A stretch of 5,608 nt of DNA, taken from Actinomycetes bacterium. Its GTDB lineage: Bacteria; Actinomycetota; Acidimicrobiia; Acidimicrobiales; RAAP-2. The stretch lies in NCBI GenBank assembly GCA_021805305.1, contig JAJZFO010000237.1, positions 1-5,608 of the forward strand, in the 5' to 3' direction. A program made the translations under genes and the position numbers. The notes beneath the pieces are model-generated. The model made no database searches and was not told the origin of the DNA. It saw only the letters and a list, made by a program, of their open reading frames with translations. Positions 1 through 5,574 of the stretch are shown in pieces (the stretch's first letter is position 1; the number at the start of each line of letters is the position of its first letter).

Positions 1-351
1 ATCCTCTCGCTCATGGTCGTGCCCTACATCGCCAAGTCGACCGAGTCCTCGCTCCGTCAGGTGCCCACCAGCTACCGTGAGGGCGCCGAGGCGCTGGGGA
101 TGTCGAGTGGCTACGCGTTGCGTCGCGTGGTGCTGCGCTCGGCCCTGCCGGGAATCGTCACCGGACTGCTGATCGCGCTCTCGGTGGCCGGGGGTGAGAC
201 GGCGCCCCTGCTCTACACCGCCGGGGCCACGAACAACCTGCCCACCTTCTCTTTGTTGCACCAGCCCGTCGCGTACCTCACCTACTACGTCTGGACCGAC
301 TACAACCAGCCGAGCGACGTCGCGCACTACGTCTCCTACGACGCGGCGTAG
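1..351 (+). CDS. pstA: Phosphate ABC transporter permease PstA, C-terminal part, ended by an in-frame TAG
   Basis: This is one of the two membrane permeases of the high-affinity phosphate importer PstSCAB, which moves periplasmic or extracellular phosphate inward using ATP hydrolysed by PstB. The reading frame is open from base 1, so the N-terminus lies outside the window. The ABC-permease coupling loop (EAA loop) is clear at about 79-150: EGAEALG, then a spacer, then a conserved LPGI. It is followed by the PstA-type helix and motif [12 protein letters not shown] and a long extracytoplasmic stretch rich in Tyr and Asn. PstA proteins normally finish with one more membrane helix. Here the frame meets TAG at 349-351, just before that helix, so the product as written is truncated. 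No pstB follows; the next gene is convergent. Family assignment is secure. Whether this allele is functional is uncertain. Confidence 0.9.
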   Translation: MLSLMVVPYIAKSTESSLRQVPTSYREGAEALGMSSGYALRRVVLRSALPGIVTGLLIALSVAGGETAPLLYTAGATNNLPTFSLLHQPVAYLTYYVWTDYNQPSDVAHYVSYDAA

Positions 352-438
352 ATCCTGGTGGTCCTGGTGCTGACGATGTTGGTCGTGGCGAGGCTCATCG
401 TCGCGCGCACCCAGCGCCACTCCGAATCGGCTCGCTGA
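352..438 (+). pseudogene. Orphaned last transmembrane helix of pstA, downstream of the premature stop
   Basis: Reading on in the pstA frame after the TAG gives 28 codons and a TGA at 436-438. They encode a hydrophobic helix (ILVVLVLTMLVVARLIVAR) and a short polar tail. This is the usual last membrane span and cytoplasmic end of PstA. The helix is intact with no frameshift, so the interruption is recent, a sequencing or assembly error, or a stop that is read through. A single G-to-A change from TGG (Trp) would explain the TAG, since Trp is common near this point in PstA proteins (from memory of the family). No start codon with a ribosome site is evident for separate translation. Confidence 0.7.
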
Positions 439-494
439 CCCCTCGCGTCGAACCGCGGCGTCACGCCGTGTGGCCTGGCCGGTGATCGCCGCAT

Positions 495-584
495 GGTTCT
501 CTCACCCGGGGTTCTCTCACCCGGGGTTCTCTCACCCGGGGTTCTCTCATCCGGTGTCGCTTCACCCGGTGTCGCCTCACCACG
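495..584. repeat. Tandem 15-bp repeat, about six units
   Basis: The unit GGTTCTCTCACCCGG occurs three times identically at 495-509, 510-524 and 525-539. A fourth copy at 540-554 differs by one base (T at 550). Two decayed units follow at 555-569 (10 of 15 matches) and 570-584 (9 of 15). The array lies in the non-coding gap after pstA. The period is a multiple of three, so 5-residue repeats appear in translation on both strands, but no convincing gene uses them. It may be a minisatellite or a protein-binding array. Confidence 0.85.
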
Positions 585-622
585 AGTGACAACCGGGGTC
601 GCCTCACCACGAGTGACAACCG
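571..622. repeat. Direct repeat, 25 bp in two copies with 27-bp period
   Basis: Bases 571-595 and 598-622 are identical (beginning GTCGCCTCACCACGAGTGAC), separated by two bases. The first copy overlaps the last decayed unit of the neighbouring 15-bp array, sharing its CTCACC core. The longer repeat therefore looks like a second duplication layered on the same tract. Confidence 0.85.
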
Positions 623-632
623 TGATCGGCGT

Positions 633-656
633 GTCGTCGACGCGACGTCGCGCGAC
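633..656. terminator. Cluster of GC-rich palindromes between convergent genes, possible bidirectional terminator
   Basis: Three overlapping perfect palindromes lie here: CGTCGACG (635-642), CGCGACGTCGCG (641-652) and GTCGCGCGAC (647-656). They end at the base before the GT87 stop codon and sit between two converging genes, where a terminator is expected. There is no T-tract on either side, and the palindromes have almost no loop, so an intrinsic terminator is only a weak suggestion. Confidence 0.25.
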
Positions 657-1979
657 TCAGTCGGCGCGCAGGGCCTCGGCCGGACCGACGGCGTCGGAGT
701 TAGCCGGATCACGCTGACCGCGACGCCGGCTCACGCGCGGGAGGAGTGACCTCGGCCAGAACTCCACCGCGGCGGTCAAGAGCACCAGCAGCATCGACAC
801 CATGGTGGCGTTCTGTGCGACGTAGGCCAGGTAGAGGTGGAAATGATCGAGCAGGATCTGCACGACGCCGACCAGTTTCCAGTGCGGCCAGGGCACCATG
901 TTGATCGCCACCGCCAGATACGCCACGCGGGCGGTCCAACTGCGCCAGCCGATCTCGAGGGGCAACAGCAGCAACAGTGGGATGAAGGAGAAGTAGTGGT
1001 TCCATGCGATGGGTGAGCAGATGGTGGAGATGATCAGCCCCACCATCACCGCGGTGAACTCGCGTCCGCGCAGCCACGCGCCGTAGGAGGCGATGACGCC
1101 GATCACCACGAAGACCCCGGCGATGGCCAGGGACTCACGCGGTGAGAGGTGGCCCAAGAAGTAGGGCGGCCGCAGGAAGACGTCGACGATGCTCGAGCTC
1201 GCCTCGGCCGTGGAGTACGTCGCGAAGTGGGTGAGCTCCTGGCTGCCCACGATCTGCTGGTGGAAGAACGTCGTGGCGCTGTGGAAGTAGAACGCCGTGG
1301 CGACCCCCGTGGTCACGGCGACGGTCGCCAGGGCCGTAAGGGCCGGGCGGTACTGGCGACGGATGAGCCAGATGACGATGAAGATCCCCGGATAGATCTT
1401 GAGGGCGGTCGCCAGGCCCACCCAGATCCCCTGGGCGGGGGCGCGCATCACCAGGAAGTCGGCCACGATCGCGAGGGTCAGCATCGTGCCGATCTGTCCC
1501 CAGAAGATGTTGTCGTAGACCGAGGACAGCGCGATCGGCGCGAGCAGGCTGGCCCCGACGGCGATCACCAGGGCGTTGGGGACCGCCAGGCGCGTCAGGT
1601 AGCGCAGTGCGATGTAGAGCGAGGCGCACAGGGCGCCCAGCACGCCGATCGTCCACAGGGGCGCGAGCAACCCCGAGGGAACCAGGACCAGGGGACTGAG
1701 CAACAAGATGCCGCCGGGCGGGTAGGTGAAGGCCTCGATGGAGAAGTCGGTGTAGATGTTGCCGGTGGTCTTGAGGGAGGCGAAGTTGCTCGCCCGTCCC
1801 AGGAGGTCGGCGAAACCCCCGTCCTGGTGGCGGATCAAGAAGTAGTAGACGGCGGCCTGGAGGATGATGACCGTGGCCGCCGCGGCGAAGGACCACGCGA
1901 CCAGTTGGGCGGTCGGCGTCGCGCGCGGCGACGGTTCGGGCACGTCGAGCGCGGGGCGTTCGGTCGCGGACGTACTCAC
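657..1979 (-). CDS. GT87-family integral membrane glycosyltransferase (mannosyltransferase-like)
   Basis: A 440-residue polytopic membrane protein of the GT-C fold, glycosyltransferase family 87 (DUF2029). Members such as mycobacterial PimE transfer mannose from polyprenol-phosphate-mannose to lipid acceptors on the outer face of the membrane. About 11-13 hydrophobic segments are visible, from about residue 30 to 408. Family marks are an acidic first outer loop (ADLLGRASN, D58 a likely catalytic base by analogy with PimE), FTYPPGG at 84-90, WGQIGTMLTLA at 160-170, the LATALKIYPGIF block at 189-200, and SPIAWNHYF at 322-330. The C-terminus (411-440) is basic and cytoplasmic-looking. The start is GTG, with GGAG eight bases upstream. 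The acceptor lipid or glycan cannot be told. It is the last gene of the minus-strand run and converges with pstA. Family is confident; exact specificity is not. Confidence 0.87.
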   Translation of the reverse strand: MSTSATERPALDVPEPSPRATPTAQLVAWSFAAAATVIILQAAVYYFLIRHQDGGFADLLGRASNFASLKTTGNIYTDFSIEAFTYPPGGILLLSPLVLVPSGLLAPLWTIGVLGALCASLYIALRYLTRLAVPNALVIAVGASLLAPIALSSVYDNIFWGQIGTMLTLAIVADFLVMRAPAQGIWVGLATALKIYPGIFIVIWLIRRQYRPALTALATVAVTTGVATAFYFHSATTFFHQQIVGSQELTHFATYSTAEASSSIVDVFLRPPYFLGHLSPRESLAIAGVFVVIGVIASYGAWLRGREFTAVMVGLIISTICSPIAWNHYFSFIPLLLLLPLEIGWRSWTARVAYLAVAINMVPWPHWKLVGVVQILLDHFHLYLAYVAQNATMVSMLLVLLTAAVEFWPRSLLPRVSRRRGQRDPANSDAVGPAEALRAD

Positions 1980-2173
1980 GGGCGAGGCTCCGGCGATTCT
2001 CCGAGCGGCGCCCCAGGGGAGAAAGCCATGAGGAAACCATACCGGCTCGGCTCCGAAGGTCGGGGGTTGCGGCGACGCCGCGCGCGGACGGGCCGTCGCG
2101 GGTGCGGCGCATCGGAGCTACCCGTGGGTCGCACGCCGCCGTGGCGTCTCGCGGTCGCCCTCTTGGCGGTCAT
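1976..2173 (-). CDS. Possible small Arg/Pro-rich ORF (65 aa), doubly overlapping its neighbours
   Basis: This candidate fills the 190-bp gap between the dimethylformamidase-like gene and the GT87 gene. Its ATG overlaps the upstream TGA as ATGA, and its own TGA overlaps the GT87 GTG as GTGA, an arrangement typical of translationally coupled genes. Against it, the product is very rich in Arg and Pro (for example RRPVRARRRRNPRP), has no recognisable domain, and about 15 of 65 codons end in A or T, which looks less biased than the neighbours. It has no strong ribosome site of its own. I do not recognise it. It may be a chance open frame in a leader region, or a short coupling peptide. Confidence 0.22.
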   Translation of the reverse strand: MTAKRATARRHGGVRPTGSSDAPHPRRPVRARRRRNPRPSEPSRYGFLMAFSPGAPLGESPEPRP

Positions 2174-3819
2174 GACCCCGCGGGGACGATCGAGGCCAGG
2201 TTCGAGACGGACGGCTCGAAGAGTCCCGCGGGACCTCGTCCGAAGAGCCGCAGGATGTTGTTGGTGATGGTCACCAGCGCGGGCGCGGCGCACGTGGGAT
2301 CGGTGGCGCGGGTGCATCGGTTCAGGTCGCCGATCCAGACGTTGTTGCCGGTGTCGATGGTGCCGGCGTGCGAGACCGGATTGGTGAAGTAGACCATGTC
2401 GGAGTAGCTCACGCCGCCCCAGACGTTCCCGCTGGCCGTGCCCTCGTTGACGGGTACCGGCGAGTGCGCGAGCACGTCGAGGTTCGCCGGTTCCGAGGAC
2501 GAGGCGATCACGTGGTCGAAGTCCGAGGCGATCACGTTCTCGAGCGAGGCGCCGTTGGTGAGGCCCGTGTTCTGATACACCCAGGATTTGGCGTCGGACA
2601 CGACCATGGGGACAAAGACGTTGGGCGCCAGGTAGCCGCTGTACTGCACGCCGATCTGGGGTAATGGCGACCAGCTGGCCGGCGGGGACTCCCACGTGTT
2701 GCCGGTCACCTGCGCGCCGGGGGCCTTGCCGTAGAGGGGGTCCTCGTAGGAGTTGCGGTAGTCGACCACCTGACGGTTGAGGCCGAGGATCGACGGTTCG
2801 AGTCGCACGTGACGCACCATCGCGGCCGCCCCGAAGAAGACGACGTTGAGCCCCTTGGCCTGCGCGTCCTGCAGCGCGGTGCGCTCCTCGTAGGTCCAGG
2901 ACTCGTCGTGGTCGAGCGAGAGCAGGACCTTGTGGTGCGCGAGGACGTCGGGGTACGTCGCCAGCGTGATGTCGGTGATGTAACTGACGTCGAGGCCCTC
3001 CTTCTCCATGAGCGCCACCAGGGGGTATTCGTTGGTGAGGAAGTCCGAGGAACCGAAACCGGTGTCGTAGGGGCGGTCGAAGGAGACGACGCGCGCGCGG
3101 TTGCACACCGGGTAGGACGAACTGTCGATGATGCACGGTCCGGTGCCGGCGTAGAAGGAGAAGCCGCCGTAGGTGTTCCAGCCCTGTTCGATGATCGAGC
3201 GGTTCACCACCAGGTACGTCGACGTGCTCGTCGGATCCCACACGGTCAGGGGGATGTAGCTCATGGCGTGGGGGCCGGCGACGAGCTTGAGCAGGTAGTC
3301 GCCCGGCACGAACTTCTGCGAGACCAGCATCACCGCCGAGATCTTCCAGTTGTAGCAGGTCACCATGTTCATGGTGGTGTCCACGGGACACGAGGGCTGG
3401 CTGATGCCGTGCTGGCGCTGGGAGGTCCAGATCAGGCGGGCTCCCTTGCCCTGGTACCAGCCCATGCGAAAGGCCTGGACGTAGTAGCTGGGCAACGCCG
3501 TGTTCACGTAGAGGTCGACGTTCTGGCCGATCTGGGCGTTGGTCGCGTTGGCGTAGCCCTGGATGGCCGTGGGGGAATCGCTGGCCGGGATCTGCCAGGT
3601 CGTGGTGCCCGGCAGTGCGTTCTCGTTGATGATGGCCCGCGAGATGATGCCGTTGGTGCCCACGCTGGTGGCCGGCAGCGTTGTGGTGGTCACCGAGCCA
3701 CTACTCACCGGGGCTGACCACATCTTCACGTTCACCAGTGCCGCCACGATCAAGATGACGTAGGCACTGATCAGAAGGTAGGAGACCCGACTGATGCCCC
3801 GAGAGTTGCGACGTGTCAC
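2170..3819 (-). CDS. Membrane-anchored N,N-dimethylformamidase large-subunit-like protein (function unknown)
   Basis: A 549-residue exported protein. Residues 1-11 are basic and 12-31 form one hydrophobic helix with no obvious cleavage site, suggesting a signal anchor with the rest outside. A Thr/Ser-rich linker follows (about 35-60). The body matches the C-terminal-type domain of the dimethylformamidase beta subunit found in many actinobacterial secreted proteins: a beta-sandwich-like part (QGYANATNAQIGQNVDLYV from 87, FRMGWYQGKGARLI at 117-130), then EQGWNTYGG at 211-219, NEYPLVALMEKEGLDVSYITD at 263-283, LLSLDHDESW at 299-308 and NVVFFGAAAM at 325-334. Six cysteines form three close pairs (144/155, 229/239, 502/510), fitting disulfides outside the cell. 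The GTG start has AAAGG four bases upstream. The substrate is unknown; amidase activity should not be assumed. The NiCoT gene ends 72 bp upstream. Confidence 0.8.
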   Translation of the reverse strand: MTRRNSRGISRVSYLLISAYVILIVAALVNVKMWSAPVSSGSVTTTTLPATSVGTNGIISRAIINENALPGTTTWQIPASDSPTAIQGYANATNAQIGQNVDLYVNTALPSYYVQAFRMGWYQGKGARLIWTSQRQHGISQPSCPVDTTMNMVTCYNWKISAVMLVSQKFVPGDYLLKLVAGPHAMSYIPLTVWDPTSTSTYLVVNRSIIEQGWNTYGGFSFYAGTGPCIIDSSSYPVCNRARVVSFDRPYDTGFGSSDFLTNEYPLVALMEKEGLDVSYITDITLATYPDVLAHHKVLLSLDHDESWTYEERTALQDAQAKGLNVVFFGAAAMVRHVRLEPSILGLNRQVVDYRNSYEDPLYGKAPGAQVTGNTWESPPASWSPLPQIGVQYSGYLAPNVFVPMVVSDAKSWVYQNTGLTNGASLENVIASDFDHVIASSSEPANLDVLAHSPVPVNEGTASGNVWGGVSYSDMVYFTNPVSHAGTIDTGNNVWIGDLNRCTRATDPTCAAPALVTITNNILRLFGRGPAGLFEPSVSNLASIVPAGS

Positions 3820-3891
3820 GTGACCTTTCTCGTCCGCGGCGTCATCGCGGCCCCCGAAGATTCTACGTGGGTCGCCCGTGGCGCGTCGGGG

Positions 3892-5088
3892 CTACTCGTC
3901 GATGGTGAAGGGCTGGTGCACCGCGCCGAGCGTGATGCCGGCCGAGTGCAGGTCGGGGCGCTCGCCGCGGGCGTGTTGGGCGCGCAGGGCCGCGCGCTCC
4001 CAGCGCTGCTCCACCTTGCCGTATCGCCAGTAGAGCAGCGCGAAGGCCCACACGCCCACGAAGATACCCACGATGGCGAAGCCCGCGGAATTGATGTTGA
4101 AGTGCGCCGCGTAGTTCCAGAGCCCACCGTGCAGGTTGAGCTGCGTGGTGAGGACCTGGGCGAGTTCGAGGGTGCCGATGTAGAGCGCGACGAACACGCT
4201 CAGACCCGTGATGGCGATGTTGTAGTACACCTTGCGCACCGGTTTGGAGAAGGCCCAGCCGTAGGCGAAGTTCATGAAGGAACCGTCGATGGTGTCGAGC
4301 AGGCTCATGCCGGCGGCGAAGAGGATCGGCAGGCTCAACAGGGCCCAGATGGGCAGCCCGGCGGCGACGCTGGTGCCCGCGAGCACGAGGAAGGCGACCT
4401 CGGTGGCCGTGTCGAAGCCCAGACCGAAGAGCAGACCGACCGGGTACATCTTCCAGGGCGCGTCCACGCTGCGCGCGAAGCGCCCGAAGAAGCGCATCAT
4501 GAAGCCGCGCGCGTCCAGGTGCTTCTCGAGTTCGGCGTCGTTGAAGGTGCCCTGGCGCATCTGGATGAACAGCCGCACGATGCCCACCAGGATGATGAGG
4601 TTCAAGATCGCGATGAGGTACAAGAAACCACCCGAGACCAGGGTGCCGATGAGCCCGCCGTAGTGGTGCAGTCCGGAGCTCGAGTTGCGCACCTGGCTGC
4701 CGAGGGTGCGAACACCCAGCCCCAGGACGAGGGTCAGGCCAAAGACGATGGACGAATGGCCCAGCGAGAAGAAGAACCCCGTCGACATCGGCCGCTTGCC
4801 CTCGGCCATGAACTTGCGCGTCGTGTTGTCGATGGCGGCGATGTGGTCCGCGTCGAAGGCGTGACGCATCCCCAGGGTGTAGGCGAGGATCCCCGTCCCC
4901 ACGCCGAGCATCTTGCCCGAACCCAGGTTGAAGTGCCGGCTCGAGGCGTAGATGAGCAGGCCCCACCCGAGGACGTGTAGGAACACGATGAAGCCGAACA
5001 TGGCGCTCAGGCGCTTCCATTCGTTCGCCGAGAAGGTGGCCCTGACTCGTTCGCGTCGAGTGATGCTGGTGGGTGCGAGGGTGGCCAC
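3892..5088 (-). CDS. Nickel/cobalt permease of the NiCoT (HoxN/HupN/NixA) family
   Basis: A 398-residue secondary transporter that takes up Ni2+ and/or Co2+ with high affinity, feeding nickel enzymes (hydrogenase, urease) or cobalamin synthesis. The family signature is complete: the helix-II motif H-x4-D-H in RHAFDADHIAAIDNT (H76, D81, H82), FSLGHSSIV at 107-115, LGFDTATEVAF at 223-233, and FAAGMSLLDTIDGSFM at 257-272. About eight membrane helices fit the family topology, with a polar loop at about 176-212 and a hydrophilic tail after 357. Length is a little above the usual 330-380 because of that tail. The GTG start is preceded by AAGG seven bases upstream, inside TAAGGTGGCGAC. Whether nickel or cobalt is preferred cannot be read from sequence. 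A SHOCT gene lies 122 bp upstream on the same strand. No cobalamin-type riboswitch is apparent in the short leader. Confidence 0.93.
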   Translation of the reverse strand: MATLAPTSITRRERVRATFSANEWKRLSAMFGFIVFLHVLGWGLLIYASSRHFNLGSGKMLGVGTGILAYTLGMRHAFDADHIAAIDNTTRKFMAEGKRPMSTGFFFSLGHSSIVFGLTLVLGLGVRTLGSQVRNSSSGLHHYGGLIGTLVSGGFLYLIAILNLIILVGIVRLFIQMRQGTFNDAELEKHLDARGFMMRFFGRFARSVDAPWKMYPVGLLFGLGFDTATEVAFLVLAGTSVAAGLPIWALLSLPILFAAGMSLLDTIDGSFMNFAYGWAFSKPVRKVYYNIAITGLSVFVALYIGTLELAQVLTTQLNLHGGLWNYAAHFNINSAGFAIVGIFVGVWAFALLYWRYGKVEQRWERAALRAQHARGERPDLHSAGITLGAVHQPFTIDE

Positions 5089-5096
5089 GTCGCCAC

Positions 5097-5135
5097 CTTA
5101 GTAGGAGCATTTCTCAATAAGACAGTGAATTCTTG
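5097..5135 (-). promoter_or_regulatory. AT-rich promoter-like tract with an imperfect inverted repeat upstream of the NiCoT gene
   Basis: Bases 5109-5135 are 19 of 27 A/T in an otherwise GC-rich window, as expected of a promoter. Bases 5097-5121 form an imperfect inverted repeat, CTTAGTAGGAG-CAT-TTCTCAATAAG, with 7 of 11 pairs matching. It reaches into the ribosome site of the permease gene. A metal-responsive repressor could bind there, but I see no close match to a known NikR, Nur or SmtB/ArsR operator and no convincing -35/-10 pair. Confidence 0.3.
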
Positions 5136-5176
5136 GTGACGCCGAGCCGTGACGTCCTTCGATCGGCGACGTCGCG

Positions 5177-5195
5177 CGCGTCGTTCGCCGACGCG
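5177..5195 (-). terminator. Short GC-rich hairpin downstream of the SHOCT gene
   Basis: CGCGTCG (5177-5183) and CGACGCG (5189-5195) form a perfect 7-bp stem with a 5-base loop. The hairpin begins 15 bases past the SHOCT stop, on the transcript leading to the NiCoT gene. There is no U-tract, so it may be a weak terminator, an RNA-processing or stability element, or chance in CG-rich sequence. Confidence 0.3.
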
Positions 5196-5210
5196 TCCGT
5201 TCTGACGCGC

Positions 5211-5525
5211 TCAGCTCTCCTTGAGCAAGGTGAGTCGTCGGGTGAACTCCTCCTCGGAGACCTCGCCGCGAGCGAAACGTTCCTTCAAGAGCTCGATTGC
5301 GGGGCTGGCCGTCGGGGTCGCTCGCGTCTCGGGTCCCACGACCGCGCCGTGGCTCAGGGCGTGCTCGTGCAGGTGGTGGGGGCCGTGTCGCCAATTGCGC
5401 ACCACCGCGAGCACCACGAGCGCGAGGGCCGCCCAGAAGACGATCATCACCAAGAAGCCAAAGAGTCCGGGGCCGTGACCCGCGAATCCGTCGAAGAAAC
5501 CTCCGTGTCGATATCCCATGGGCAT
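5211..5525 (-). CDS. Small membrane protein with C-terminal SHOCT domain and His-rich segment
   Basis: A 104-residue protein (from the ATG at 5523-5525). A glycine-rich start (1-20) leads into one membrane helix (about 21-43), then a His-rich stretch RNWRHGPHHLHEHALSHG with six His between 47 and 59, a polar linker, and a SHOCT domain at 76-102 (ELLKERFARGEVSEEEF followed by LTLLKE). SHOCT is a short helical module found at the ends of many small bacterial membrane proteins; its role is not firmly known, with oligomerisation or interaction proposed. I chose this start because GAGAGGAG lies five bases upstream. An ATG nine codons earlier (5550-5552) has only a weak GGGGA and falls inside a strong inverted repeat. 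The neighbouring Ni/Co permease makes metal binding by the His cluster an attractive inference, but such His-rich segments also occur without that context. Confidence 0.82.
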   Translation of the reverse strand: MPMGYRHGGFFDGFAGHGPGLFGFLVMIVFWAALALVVLAVVRNWRHGPHHLHEHALSHGAVVGPETRATPTASPAIELLKERFARGEVSEEEFTRRLTLLKES

Positions 5526-5540
5526 CGCGACTCCTCTCGT

Positions 5541-5574
5541 CTCTTCGCGCATCGTATCCCCGGTGCGCGAAGAG
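5541..5574 (-). promoter_or_regulatory. Perfect 11-bp inverted repeat upstream of the SHOCT gene, possible operator
   Basis: CTCTTCGCGCA (5541-5551) and TGCGCGAAGAG (5564-5574) are exact reverse complements, separated by 12 bases. On the minus strand the repeat ends 15 bases before the preferred ATG and just above its GAGAGGAG site. The spacer and inner edge of one arm contain TACGAT (5556 to 5551, minus strand), a 4-of-6 match to a -10 box, so the repeat would flank the -10 like a repressor site. Alternatively it folds as a 5'-leader hairpin. Read on the plus strand, the stem can extend by a G-U and two G-C pairs with a 6-base loop. Confidence 0.5.

Noticed and set aside
349..351. TAG as a pyrrolysine or other recoded codon
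   Set aside because: No recoding element or pyrrolysine gene is visible, and PstA has no known recoded residue; mutation or sequence error is simpler.
495..622. Possible CRISPR array
   Set aside because: Units are 15 bp and directly abutting with no spacers, and the longer repeat has only two copies two bases apart; no cas gene is present.
461..712. Minus-strand ORF encoding REPRV repeats
   Set aside because: It begins inside the GT87 gene in another frame and consists of the translated DNA repeat plus Arg-rich filler.
493..717. Plus-strand ORF encoding VLSPG repeats
   Set aside because: The repeats follow automatically from a 15-bp DNA repeat; there is no convincing ribosome site and the end overlaps the GT87 gene.
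2223..2234. 12-bp palindrome GTCCCGCGGGAC
   Set aside because: It lies within codons of the conserved-looking C-terminus of the dimethylformamidase-like protein, and short GC palindromes are expected in such sequence.
1149..2267. Long plus-strand open frame opposite the GT87 gene
   Set aside because: Its translation is an unstructured mix rich in Arg, Gly, Asp, Glu and Val, typical of the antisense frame of a high-GC gene, while the minus strand carries clear GT87 motifs.
2809..3717. Long plus-strand open frame opposite the dimethylformamidase-like gene
   Set aside because: No recognisable domain and antisense-type composition; the opposite strand has a coherent family match.
3820..4980. 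Long plus-strand open frame opposite the NiCoT gene
   Set aside because: Charged low-complexity product with no domain; it is the shadow of a highly conserved transporter.
5089..5210. Cobalamin or Ni/Co riboswitch before the permease gene
   Set aside because: The gap is only 122 bp and I could not find a B12-box-like element or the multi-helix arrangement of a Ni/Co riboswitch.
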